DNA of 64,000 bases. It comes from Catonia carolina. Lineage: Eukaryota > Arthropoda > Insecta > Hemiptera > Achilidae. Shown in pieces: positions 55,100 to 64,000 of the stretch (its first letter is position 1; each line of letters starts with the position of its first letter). Under the pieces are notes generated by a model. It saw only the letters and a list, made by a program, of their open reading frames with translations. It did not search any database and was not told the DNA's origin. A program made the translations under genes and the position numbers. The stretch spans positions 59,132,672-59,196,671 of the forward strand of contig JAQMRL010000003.1 of assembly GCA_035578175.1 (NCBI GenBank). The letters are read 5' to 3'.

Positions 55100-55264
55100 C
55101 AATGGATTTTAATTAGTTCATTATTTTTGAGTTTTCTGCTATTTTTGAGAATGTTAAATACAATATTGTGGGCTTCCGTTAATTGTTTTTTTCTTGATGT
55201 TTTTCCTTTTCGCTCTCAAAAACCTCGTGCTATATTTTGACAAGTTAATTGTAGCGTATTATAT

Positions 55265-55410
55265 TAAATAATAAATACAACAATTTCAATGTTTCATAGA
55301 ATTATTTACGCCAACTGTTACAGGGAAAAATAAATAATAAGAAACAGGAGCTTGAACCCAAAACCTGTGTGATCAGATTTACATATTCACTGAGCATGCA
55401 CAAACAAACA
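55265..55410 (-). mobile_element. Candidate tRNA-derived SINE
   Basis: On the minus strand CATGCTCAGTGAATATGTAA (A-box-like) is followed by GGTTTTGGGTTCAAGCTCC (B-box) and a body ending in TTATTATTTAATATAATA. There is no second copy in the window and no clear target duplication. Confidence 0.45.
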
Positions 55411-55414
55411 AGAT

Positions 55415-57065
55415 TTCTTCTTATGAGGAACTACAACAGTCGGGAGTAAACCAACGAAAGAAGATGCAATACACAAGAGTGAGCAAGTACAAGCAGGTTA
55501 CGCTCTGTTTATTGTTTCTTCTGTTCCACACAGAGTTCAACTTTAAACAAGAGTAAAATATTTTTAAAATAATGCGGGTAGACCGCAGCAAAAACACGGC
55601 CGGGTGAACATTTATGGGGTGAATAAGCGGGTGAGTTTGGTACAGTCAGACATCTCTTAGGCGAATATAACTTGTTATTATTACAGCTACATTGCTGCGG
55701 TTGATCCTGTTCTTGCATCTGTTCTAGATTCTAAAATAATATAAAGGGAACATTTTATATTTTTCCGGTTTCCTAATTATTCACTTCTGTAAATTATATT
55801 TTTCTAACTGAATATTACTATAAGCTTATTAAATTTACCATAGAAAAGTTTATTAGAGTGTATGGTACCTTGTCCAACATAAACAATATTTTATTTACAT
55901 TCTACAGGAACCTCATTTTCTTTTAACATAATAAACCGTTGATACAAAACCAGTAAACCACAATCATATAAAATTCTTTTTGCAGACAACGAATCCCTCT
56001 GGCGGTTTTTTTTTTAGAAAAAACAAACTATTTGAACATACGAATAATTAAGAGAAACGTGAGGAAATGTCTTAGGTTAAATATTTTCACTGAATTTTGT
56101 AAAACAATTGATCTACGTACGCTGTTAGTTATTTATGGTAAATAATCAATTTTGAGAAGGCAAACACTGTAAAATATTGAGAATTAATTATTTTTTACTT
56201 TCTCTTCCCTACATGAATATATAAGAAGGAAAGTATTGTTTTCATGTCGATTTTTCAAAATCGAGTTTTACCGGATCTACACATTTTCAGACCCCCTGAA
56301 ACCAAAAAATATGTTTTAGCGATTGGTCTGTGTGTGAATGTGTGTGTGTGTGTGTGTGAACAGAATATCTCAAGAACGGAACATTGTACGAACTTGAAAA
56401 TTGAAACTTACGTTAGATACTATTAGAAGATCCGACACGAACATTTTCATCAAAATCGGTCAACCAGAAGTATTTGTTTTTTCGTGTCATTTTTCACTTT
56501 TTTGCGATTATCTCAAAAACGGCTATGATTTGTTTTAATCGCCTCATTTACTAAATTTTTTATGCTCTACAAGACAGGGTCTGCTGAAATGGGGAGGTTG
56601 TTTTCTCGTAAAAAAATTGTTTTTTTAAGATTGCGATTTTAATATGCATTTAAGCGCAAAAATGTATATCATAAAACTTTTCGAGAATTTAAAATCAACT
56701 ACAACTTTTATTTCAAACATTTTTTCAGTCTTCGTATACATTTTACGACAAAAGTATAACAAACAAATTTATAGGAAATTAAAAGATCTACAACTTTTAA
56801 CCACAGAATTTTTCTCTACAGAGCCTAAGAGTTTAGCGTGAAAGAGTGATTTTCCGTATTTTAAACCCTAACTGAGGTTGATTTTCATTTAGGATCTTTC
56901 ACGCATGATTGAAATAAGGTTGTGTTTTTTGAGGTTTGTTTTTGTTTATTTCTAATGTTTCATTACTAATGTGAGGTTAAATTGTTCATTATTTGCATTG
57001 GCAAGAGAAAGTCGTGTGAGTGTTTCAGACCATATTTTTTAGTTATTATATTTTATTTTTATTTA
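55415..57065. other. No recognisable gene; a (TG)n run
   Basis: Around 56,230-56,850 there are phrases such as ATCTCAAGAACGG and TTATCTCAAAAACGGC, resembling the internally repetitive sequence of some insect transposons. No element ends or ORFs were found. The frame at 56,644-56,841 is not recognised. Confidence 0.4.
56339..56358. repeat. (TG)n microsatellite
   Basis: Perfect TG dinucleotide run, preceded by an interrupted GTGTGTGAA. Confidence 0.9.
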
Positions 57066-57080
57066 TTTAAGATCACTGTA

Positions 57081-57270
57081 TTTTTTTTTTTTTTTTGGTT
57101 TAACGTCCGACTGTTCTGCAATTACTGCTAATGCAGACGGTGAATGATGAAATGATTTTTTTGTAACGTATGAAAAAATGCCGTGCCTGAATGGGATTCG
57201 AACCCAAGACCGCATGATGAGAGGCGAGCACGTTACCAACTTCGCCAATGCGGCCGGCAGATGATCACTG
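57081..57270 (-). mobile_element. Complete tRNA-derived SINE, family S1, with 12-bp target-site duplication
   Basis: On the minus strand GCATTGGCGAAGTTGGTAAC (A-box) and GGGTTCGAATCCC (B-box) form the tRNA head. The body is GGCATTTTTTCATACG through GCAGAACAGTCGGACG, ending in a 16-nt A tail. Perfect flanks AAGATCACTGTA lie at 57,069-57,080 and 57,271-57,282. Truncated relatives lie at 34,035-34,118 and 5,096-5,505. The pure tail and perfect duplication suggest a fairly young insertion. Confidence 0.92.
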
Positions 57271-57284
57271 AAGATCACTGTAGA

Positions 57285-59230
57285 TGTGAATAAAGTCGTT
57301 TAGAATGGAGTTTAGAAATTTAAGGTTCTGAATTTGCCACAGAAGCTTAAGAAATTTCAGGTCTCTGGGTGATTGAAAAGTTAACAATATTAGTGACGGG
57401 TGAATGAGTCATTCAGCAATGAAATCCGTATTTATAGAGATAAAATAATAATGTAATAAGGACACACAGTAATACCATTGCAAATAAGGTCTTTTATATC
57501 CCGATATAAAATTATATATTTTGAAACCGTAAAATAATTTGTCATCAGGAATATTATAGGTCTAAATACTATTTTAACGGAAGATTTATTAAGTTGATTC
57601 ATTCAGATTATAAATTAATACTTTCAATTGTAATGATTTTGTGTACGATGAAGCAATTTTCAATTGTTTATTTTAATCTTTAGATATAATCGCATTGGAG
57701 ACTCGTGAACTTGTAATGAAGAGTTGACTTGTTCTATAGAAAGTATGACAGACGATTCTAAGACTACTGACTAATATCGTCCCGACATTAAATGAGGGGC
57801 GTAGAGGGGGGTTCATTAAGAGCACCGGTCTGTGGTAGAATGACTGAAGCAAATGTCTCCAACAGGCATTAATCTTCGCGTATCGCTCTTTCACCCTCAC
57901 ATTCTATCTCTCTCTATCCAACTGTCACTCTCTCTTTTCAATCGCCATCCTCTCATTACATCTTTCTCTATTTTGCTGTGTCATGCGTTAAATTTAAATT
58001 GCTGGATAAAGACAATGCAATCAATTAAATCCATTTTACTAATTAATTACTTACAGAACATACTTGACTGCATTAAGTAGATTAAAATATCTCCACTCAT
58101 TTGTACTCCAATCTCCTCAACCCATTCAGTAAGACTAATTTTTTATTAAATTTGGAAAAACGGAATCAATTTTTCAGTTTAATTAACAAATTATTCTGTC
58201 ACCAACTACATTATAAATTTTAAATTTTAAAAAATTTCCATTAATAAAATTTCTCTTGGTTAGTACTTTAACAGTTTAAAATTTTTAAATGCAGGGTAAG
58301 ATGCGGTTGTATATAGTTATTTTGTTGAAATCTATTTTATTTGAAACCCATTCCTCATCTTAAGTGCCTTAATGATTTAATTAAAAAATTACAATTTTCA
58401 CGGACATGTTTTTATAAAATTTTGTCTTATTAGTAGCTCTACGATCATGTACTAAATTATTTTACCATAATTTAGAATCAACCTGCATAAAAAGGTTTTT
58501 CATGGTATTTTTAACTATAGGATATTTTGGTTATGTTATTCTAAGTTTTAATTGTAGAATGGAAAATTATCAATTTGGTTTTTGAAGAGAAATAATAAAA
58601 TTGGGTATTAATTCCCAGTTAATTAGCTTTAGTGTAATGTTTAGTTTGTTGGTCCTAATGAAGGTTTTAATAACCATCACAGTTTTACTTAGTCATTCAA
58701 AGCGAATACCTAGTAAAACTCCATTTTTTGGTCTGCAAAGTAGCATAACCTTGATATTTTCTAAAAATATTTATGTCATATGCAATGTAGGGCCTATAGC
58801 CTATGATGTCATGCGGTAATAAATGTTGAATTATTAACCTACATAAAAACATGTTTTTCTGCAGCAGATATTGACAAAAATTACAATTGTAAGTTACTAA
58901 TACGAAAATAATATGTCAAGTTAAGCTCAGCTATTCCAACAATTATTAATAAAATTGTAATAAATAAATAATAAAATAAAAAATTATAAATAAGCTAATA
59001 AATTGTAAATGTTTGATATTTTGAAACAATAAATGGGCTCGTTAACCCTACAAAATAAGTCAATTTAAACAAAAGTTACAACTATTTTTCAAGTTATTTT
59101 TTTAAATAATTAATTTCACTTACGACAAAACGTTAATACTGTGAGATAAAAGACTTTTAATAGATTTTTTTTAGAAATAAGTATAATAATTAAGAAAATC
59201 TATTGCTCCGAAAGAAATTATGTGAAATAA
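57285..59230. other. No recognisable gene
   Basis: Positions 57,770-57,960 are less AT-rich and pyrimidine-rich, of unknown nature. The frames at 57,673-57,900 (minus), 57,853-58,080 and 58,601-58,819 are not recognised. Confidence 0.4.
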
Positions 59231-59234
59231 TTCT

Positions 59235-59335
59235 GTTCAACACTTTCAACTCATTGAGTAAAGCAATGGTGTACCACTTTATACCTCACTTAGTAAGGTA
59301 AACCACAATGAGGTTCAAACCCACCTACTACGAGA
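59235..59335 (-). mobile_element. SINE-like repeat, family S2, head fragment (copy 5)
   Basis: GCAATGGTGTACCACTT, CACTTAGTAAGG and GAGGTTCAAACCCA (plus strand) align with the head end of copy 3 (GGCAATGGTAAACCATCTCA, ACTTAGTAAAACC, GAGGTTCAAACCAG). Only about 100 bp is recognisable. Confidence 0.55.
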
Positions 59336-59344
59336 CCAAAAACC

Positions 59345-60250
59345 GGTAACTTATAACACAATTTACTTGTAAAACTCAGTTTTAACATGGTTATTTACAA
59401 GATAAACAGTCACTTAAGTTACTGCTTGTATTAATGCTTGTGTAGTTACTGCTTGTATTTTAAAAGACATTGTGGATTGACTGTAAACATTTAAATTTAA
59501 CATAATAATAGCATTAAAATAATTCAATGAAATCAACGACGAAGTGTATGCTGAAATGTAATGCAGTTTTATCAATTAAACAATAATCTCATAAAATATG
59601 AATAAATTGTTCCATAACTATTATTGGACCCTTATTTTAATAATTAGTTTAACAAAGATTTTTTTATCAAAATATAACTCAAAAATATCAAAAAAGGTTA
59701 TTTTATAAGATTAATTAGGATTACGTTACATTAATTAACTAATTAATACAAAAACTTTAATGAAGTATTAAACATAAAAGCTGCTGTGTTATTGTCTCTA
59801 TATTATTGTAAATGCAAAAGCCCTCAGTAAGTGACTGACTGGCTAAATTACTAACTGATCACTTCTTTAACTTTCTGATTAATAGTGAGTAAAATTTGAC
59901 AAATATTTTTCTTAATGGTTAGAAAAAGCAAAACTATTTGCATTGAATCACTTGCGTCTAAGAGGTAAATAAGAATGAATTCCTTAAAATAATACATTTT
60001 ATTTTTACATCTTCCCAGAAGTGGAGGCTATAGTTCTAAAAACGGCATGCATATTATCCAAGTGATAAGTAGTAACAATAAAAATTTAGAACTCCCATAG
60101 TTTGCCTCTTACGGGTGAAGATTTTATTTAATTACCTTAAGGTAATAAATATTTCGTATGTACCTTGCCAACGAGCTGCAGTTCAAAAATTTATATTAGT
60201 ATTCTTTAAATGAAAAGTAAAAATTATAAAGTGTAGAATTAAATGATGTA
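59345..60250. other. AT-rich stretch without recognisable gene
   Basis: Nothing was recognised here. Confidence 0.4.
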
Positions 60251-60274
60251 AAATGTAAATGATATGAAACATGC

Positions 60275-60795
60275 AAAATAAAATTAATACAGCCAAATTT
60301 CTTCATATAACTTTCACACTCTGTCATAGTTTCAAGTTTTCAAGTTTCAACCAGTCTTCATGCACAATTAACCTTTCACAAAGACACAGATAGTCAAGTA
60401 TCTCGGTCTGACTTTTGATAAAAGACTGACTTGGAGCTCACGTACGAAACAAAAACGTTTTTTATTAAATTCCCGAATTAAACTTTTGTATTCCCTACTT
60501 CATAAACTGTAATTGTTATGCCACTGGTAATTTTTATCGTGTATGAAGATGGGAATATAAAAGTTTAAGCTTGAAATTTAGTAATAAACTCTTTTGTTTG
60601 GTATGTATGTGTGTGCTCCAAGTCAGTTTTTTATCAAAAGTCAAACCGAGATACTTGATATATTATCTATCTTTGTAAGAAGTTCATTGTCTATGTATAC
60701 TAGTAATGGGTACTCACCATGACAAAGTGTGAAAATTACGTGAAAATATTTGATCGTGTATTAAGTTTTATTTTACATGTTTGACACTACTCGTA
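60275..60795. mobile_element. Two opposed Jockey-like family A fragments (old foldback or twin insertion)
   Basis: The plus-strand arm 60,275-60,513 reads VKYLGLTFDKRLTWS-like sequence (TCAAGTATCTCGGTCTGACT) and LLNSRIKLLYSLLHKL. The minus-strand arm 60,515-60,795 contains the same stretch (TCAAGTATCTCGGTTTGACT) plus the next segment (LPVA-like). Both match 5.94-6.22 kb of the family A copy. By eye the arms agree at roughly four positions in five, so they are much older than the 20.4 kb foldback. Confidence 0.8.
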
Positions 60796-60804
60796 CAAGA
60801 ATTT

Positions 60805-61160
60805 GAGATCTTTAAGGTCATATATAATGTTCTTTAATTACTGTCCTTAATATTTTATTATCAATAAGAAACAGCAACATAAATATATTGTGATGGTATT
60901 TTAGTTCCAGCAGCTAAGCACTGAATATTTCTAAAAATCTTGTGCAGAAATAATGTTTTATTGTCGTGCTTAAATCAAGATTTAAAAATTTAAAACTTCG
61001 ATATAGATCTACTACAATGAAGTCTAGTACTCTTTAACAAGAATTATAAATAATTATATTATTTATTCATTTTACTGTGATCTGAGTATTCGGTTCAACT
61101 ATATAAATTTAAGTTTTAATGCAGACTTATAATTTAAATTTGTTTTTACTTTCATAAGAC
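60805..61160. other. AT-rich stretch without recognisable gene
   Basis: Nothing was recognised here. Confidence 0.4.
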
Positions 61161-61162
61161 TA

Positions 61163-61875
61163 TTGTCTTAAGCCTCAAGGAAGCATACTTGCACCAAGGC
61201 TGTTTTCTATAAGCACTAGTGACATACCAACTTGTATCCATACCACTATAGCTATGTTTGCTGATGATATGGCAGTACTTGCGGTTGATGCCGATCTTGT
61301 AATTGCAACTCGAAAGACACAAAACCATTTACACCAGATAGAGTCATGGCTTAAACTTTGAAAAATTAAAATAAATGAAAACAAATCGCAAGAAATGACG
61401 TTTACTCTTAGAAGACAAAACTGCCCAACCGTTTATATGATTAATATTCCGCTGCCTCACACTACTCAAACACGATATTTAGGCTTACACTTGGACAGAA
61501 AACTACATGGAACGCACATGTTACACACACACACACACGCCACAAACTCAAACACGCTTCTATCAACTGAAACGCTTACTCGATAGACGTTCTAAATTAA
61601 ACATGTCACACAAATTAACAATCTACAAGACAGTCTTAAGACGAATCTGGACATATGGAGTTCAATTTTGGGGATATGCTAAACCTTTACTCACGAAACG
61701 TATACAAATGATTCAGAACAAGATTCTACGAACGATATCGCAATGCTCCTTTTACATCAAAAACTCAATGTTGCACAAAGACTTACGAATCCCATACGTA
61801 AATTGATGTCGCGAAACAAGACGATGCATGACAAATGTGAATTACATGATAACTCTCTCATACAAAACATGCACA
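61163..61875 (+). mobile_element. 5'-truncated Jockey-like RT fragment
   Basis: It starts at KPQGSILAPRLFS (RT motif B), then has IAMFADDMAVLAVDAD (motif C, FADD), MTFTLRRQNCPTVYM and TRYLGLHLDRKL. An (AC)n run then shifts the frame. The second frame holds FYQLKRLLDRRSKLNMSHKL, VLRRIWTYGVQFWGYAKP, QNKILRTISQCSFYIKNS and LHKDLRIPYV, then MHDKCELHDNSLIQNM after a stop. It is fairly well preserved, with at least one early stop, one microsatellite-linked shift and a later break. The 3' UTR is not identified. Confidence 0.88.
61523..61538. repeat. (AC)n microsatellite inside an RT frame
   Basis: The run lies within codons for the DRKLxWxxHxxxK region and coincides with the frame change in the surrounding Jockey fragment. 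Confidence 0.85.
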
Positions 61876-61889
61876 CATGTATCTCATGA

Positions 61890-62260
61890 TACATGCACAC
61901 TAGGGCTTAACTACGTAAAACGAGTAGTAAAGTGGTTTACTATTGCCTTCCTCCCTCAATGAAAAAGTATGTTTATCATCATACCAGGCTCTCTGAAAAG
62001 CATCTATTTTTCACCCTACAAATGACATTTTCATTTCATTCACCACAGGGTTTGACTGTATAATTAAAATTCATTACTCTCAGAGGAGATAACTCTGACT
62101 TGTGTTTCTTACACTTCTACCTCTTTTGTTCTTAAATGTTTCAGTCATATATATTGGGCTGATCATGTGATAAGAATAAAACATTTTTTGCAGCCTGGAA
62201 CTAGCAGATAAAATGCAAAAAAATTAACACTTCATCTGTCTGTAATGGGAAAAACAATTT
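61890..62260 (+). mobile_element. SINE-like repeat, family S2, copy 4
   Basis: AGTGGTTTACTATTGCCTTC, CATTCACCACAGGGTTTGAC, CTCAGAGGAGATAACTCTGA and CTGTCTGTAATGGGA match the other S2 copies. The head is degraded (no B-box). It directly follows the Jockey fragment at 61.16-61.88 kb. Confidence 0.72.
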
Positions 62261-62264
62261 ATCT

Positions 62265-63200
62265 ATTAAGCTAAAATGTAATTGGCACGTTATGAGATAT
62301 AATGACAGGAAACATAATATTGTAATTTTTAAATAATTTTTTTAATTAAATTTTTATTAATTTCACCTTTTAAAGAATAATTGCAGAAATTATACCGTAA
62401 GCGGTATGAAAACGATGGTACACTGAGTAACACTTGTATTACTACTTATTAAAAGTAAAATTTGTTTTGACTGCCTTGACTGCGTGCATTTTGTTGCGTC
62501 TATTGTGTTCAACCAACATCTTCTTAAGTAAATCATTTCACAGTATTCGGTTTTTGTAGGGATTAACTGCTAAAAGCAGTACATTTTCAACTTATGAGAT
62601 AAAATTTAAAATTGAGGTTTACTTTTGCGTTATTTGATGTTATTCTAACATTACAAAGCCCATTTTCAATATATCTTTAAGTATTTTATTATGTTAAATA
62701 AGACATCGTATATTTAAAGTCCGATTAGATCTTTTATGTAATAAGACGTAATTAATAACCCCTGCTTGTGTTTGGTCTTTGAAAATTTATCATTGCCTGT
62801 ACGTAACCTTACCATTGGCTCACATAAAATTTTATAGGACATTATAAGTCGCTAACTTCTAGTAGTAAAACCGGAAACCCTTAAAACTTTGGTAACCCTG
62901 TACTATTATTTAAACTTGGAATATCTAAGACAACGATAACGCAGATACTTATAATATGCAATACAAAAATATTAAATAATAAATCCTATTAGAAACATAT
63001 CTCCAATTAGGAAAAAATTAAAAAACAATTTTTTTAGCTGCAATAGTACAGAATATTAAACAAAACATAAGAAATTGTTCTCATGCAGCGCTCACGATTA
63101 TTGCAAGCCTCGATAGGCTTATCAAGTTAACTGGTATATTATTTTTCCTGGTCGTGCCTATTTCACTCGAATTTCTCTGTAATGCTTGAAACCCACCCGT
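62265..63200. other. AT-rich stretch without recognisable gene
   Basis: Nothing was recognised here. Confidence 0.4.
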
Positions 63201-63204
63201 TTAA

Positions 63205-63375
63205 TTCAGTGGTAAAATCGTCACCGCAAATCAGCTGTTTAACCGGTGATGTACGTAGACGAATGCTTCGTAGTTAAAATCTTAGTAAAGGTAGTTAGTT
63301 TTATAAGAATTTAATTACTAAAGAGTGGTTTCCGTTATACTTAAATGGTTTGGAATCAATTAAACATAATCTCTT
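63205..63375 (+). mobile_element. SINE-like repeat, family S3, copy 3 (diverged)
   Basis: CAGTGGTAAAATCGTC (A-box-like) is followed by CCGGTGATGTAC, AGTAAAGGTAGTTAGTTTTA, ATGGTTTGGAATCAATTAAA and CTCTTAGAAAA. These align in order with copy 1 (725-960). Confidence 0.45.
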
Positions 63376-63379
63376 AGAA

Positions 63380-63828
63380 AATATCGGCCTGAGTCTGTAC
63401 GAGGAAATCTCATTTACACGTCATACATATTATCTTAATCTCAATGGGTTATAGAGTTGCTTATAGTTCTAAAATTTAACAGATTGTAATGTACAGATAT
63501 TAAAGACATGTACGAAATTAAGAATGCTCTACTTCCGATTGTAAAAAATAAACCATTAGAACAGTGTTTCTAACCTAAACTGGCTCTTGAGTTTGGAGAG
63601 GGAAGGCGACAGTCATAAAGCGAGGGACGGATGAAGATGCTCGTCGTAACGGCTTTCGAAATACATTGACTACCGTACGTCCGGATCATCGGCTTTATGT
63701 CATTTACTAAATAGTTCACGCAGTCCGAAGCGGTTGGTTACAGTAGTTGATGTTTTTAGGACGAAGGGCGGTTTTCTATCTGGCAGCCAAGTGCCAGCTA
63801 ACATTACATAGCCTGTAAATGAAACAAT
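63380..63828. other. No recognisable gene; GC-richer segment at 63,575-63,815
   Basis: About 240 bp stand out in composition and contain a short hairpin CTGGCA/TGCCAG, with no coding signature. It directly borders the 3' end of the minus-strand Jockey fragment. Confidence 0.35.
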
Positions 63829-63829
63829 G

Positions 63830-64000
63830 ATGATTGTGTTAAAATTACATGATAGCTATAAGACGAGCTGGGCTTCCATTGGTGCCTCCCCGAGAATTCT
63901 AATTAAACATTTTTTGCATTTCGAATAGCATTTGTTTAATTAATTAACAGGTCTCTATTTGAGCGTCGTACGTAAGGCGTCTTGCGCCTAAAAATAAAAA
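63830..64000 (-). mobile_element. Jockey-like family A 3' end, cut by the window edge
   Basis: On the minus strand the frame reads RRKTPYVRRSNRDLL followed by a stop. The 3' UTR block GGGGAGGCACCAATGGAAGC and the end ATGATTTTAACACAATCATC-like sequence match the copies at 6.56-6.65 and 9.06-9.17 kb. It continues beyond position 64,000. Confidence 0.75.

Noticed and set aside
1..64000. CRISPR arrays, rRNA genes, bacterial-type operons or riboswitches
   Set aside because: None are present. Tandem repeats are simple microsatellites and the gene content is eukaryotic.

Overview
This window reads as AT-rich, intron- or intergene-like DNA from an insect nuclear genome, probably a lineage with a large, repeat-rich genome. 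The evidence is Jockey-type non-LTR retrotransposons, a mariner element, tRNA-derived SINEs with intact target-site duplications, and one exon with animal splice sites that encodes part of a Sidestep-like immunoglobulin domain. There are no bacterial operons, CRISPR arrays or rRNA genes. The species cannot be named from the sequence alone.

Only three complete protein-coding genes are convincing, and all belong to transposons. A full-length Jockey-clade element (about 24.65-29.08 kb) has intact ORF1 (gag-like, three zinc knuckles) and ORF2 (endonuclease plus reverse transcriptase), a poly(A) tail and candidate target-site duplications. A complete mariner (48,053-49,384, minus strand) has perfect 35-bp terminal inverted repeats, TA flanks and an uninterrupted DD34D transposase. 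It is nested inside an older TA-flanked inverted-repeat element (47,577-49,595). The only host coding sequence recognised is a 133-bp exon on the minus strand (32,081-32,213). The surrounding DNA may therefore be very long introns of that gene.

The rest is a graveyard of mobile DNA. At 1-12.2 kb lie endonuclease/RT fragments, SINEs, a pogo/Tigger-like TIR element (7,520-8,555) and Jockey 3' ends. At 14-24.5 kb lie decayed Jockey and endonuclease-RT fragments, including one with a recent foldback inverted duplication (20,384-20,629). From 30 to 40 kb there are further Jockey fragments around the host exon. From 34.9 to 46.7 kb there are three copies of an unclassified dispersed repeat ('Rep-A'), one of them split by a solo LTR. 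A piggyBac-like TTAA-flanked MITE lies at 50,983-51,366. From 52 to 64 kb there are several SINE families and more Jockey fragments, including a second, older foldback pair.

The two autonomous elements could supply enzymes: the Jockey reverse transcriptase for related retrotransposon copies or SINEs, and the mariner transposase for copies sharing its TIRs. Nothing here amounts to a demonstrable new multi-gene system. The most unusual signals are the Rep-A family (hairpin retained with different stem sequences, small coiled-coil frame), the near-perfect foldback, two long palindromes and several nested insertions whose order can be read directly.
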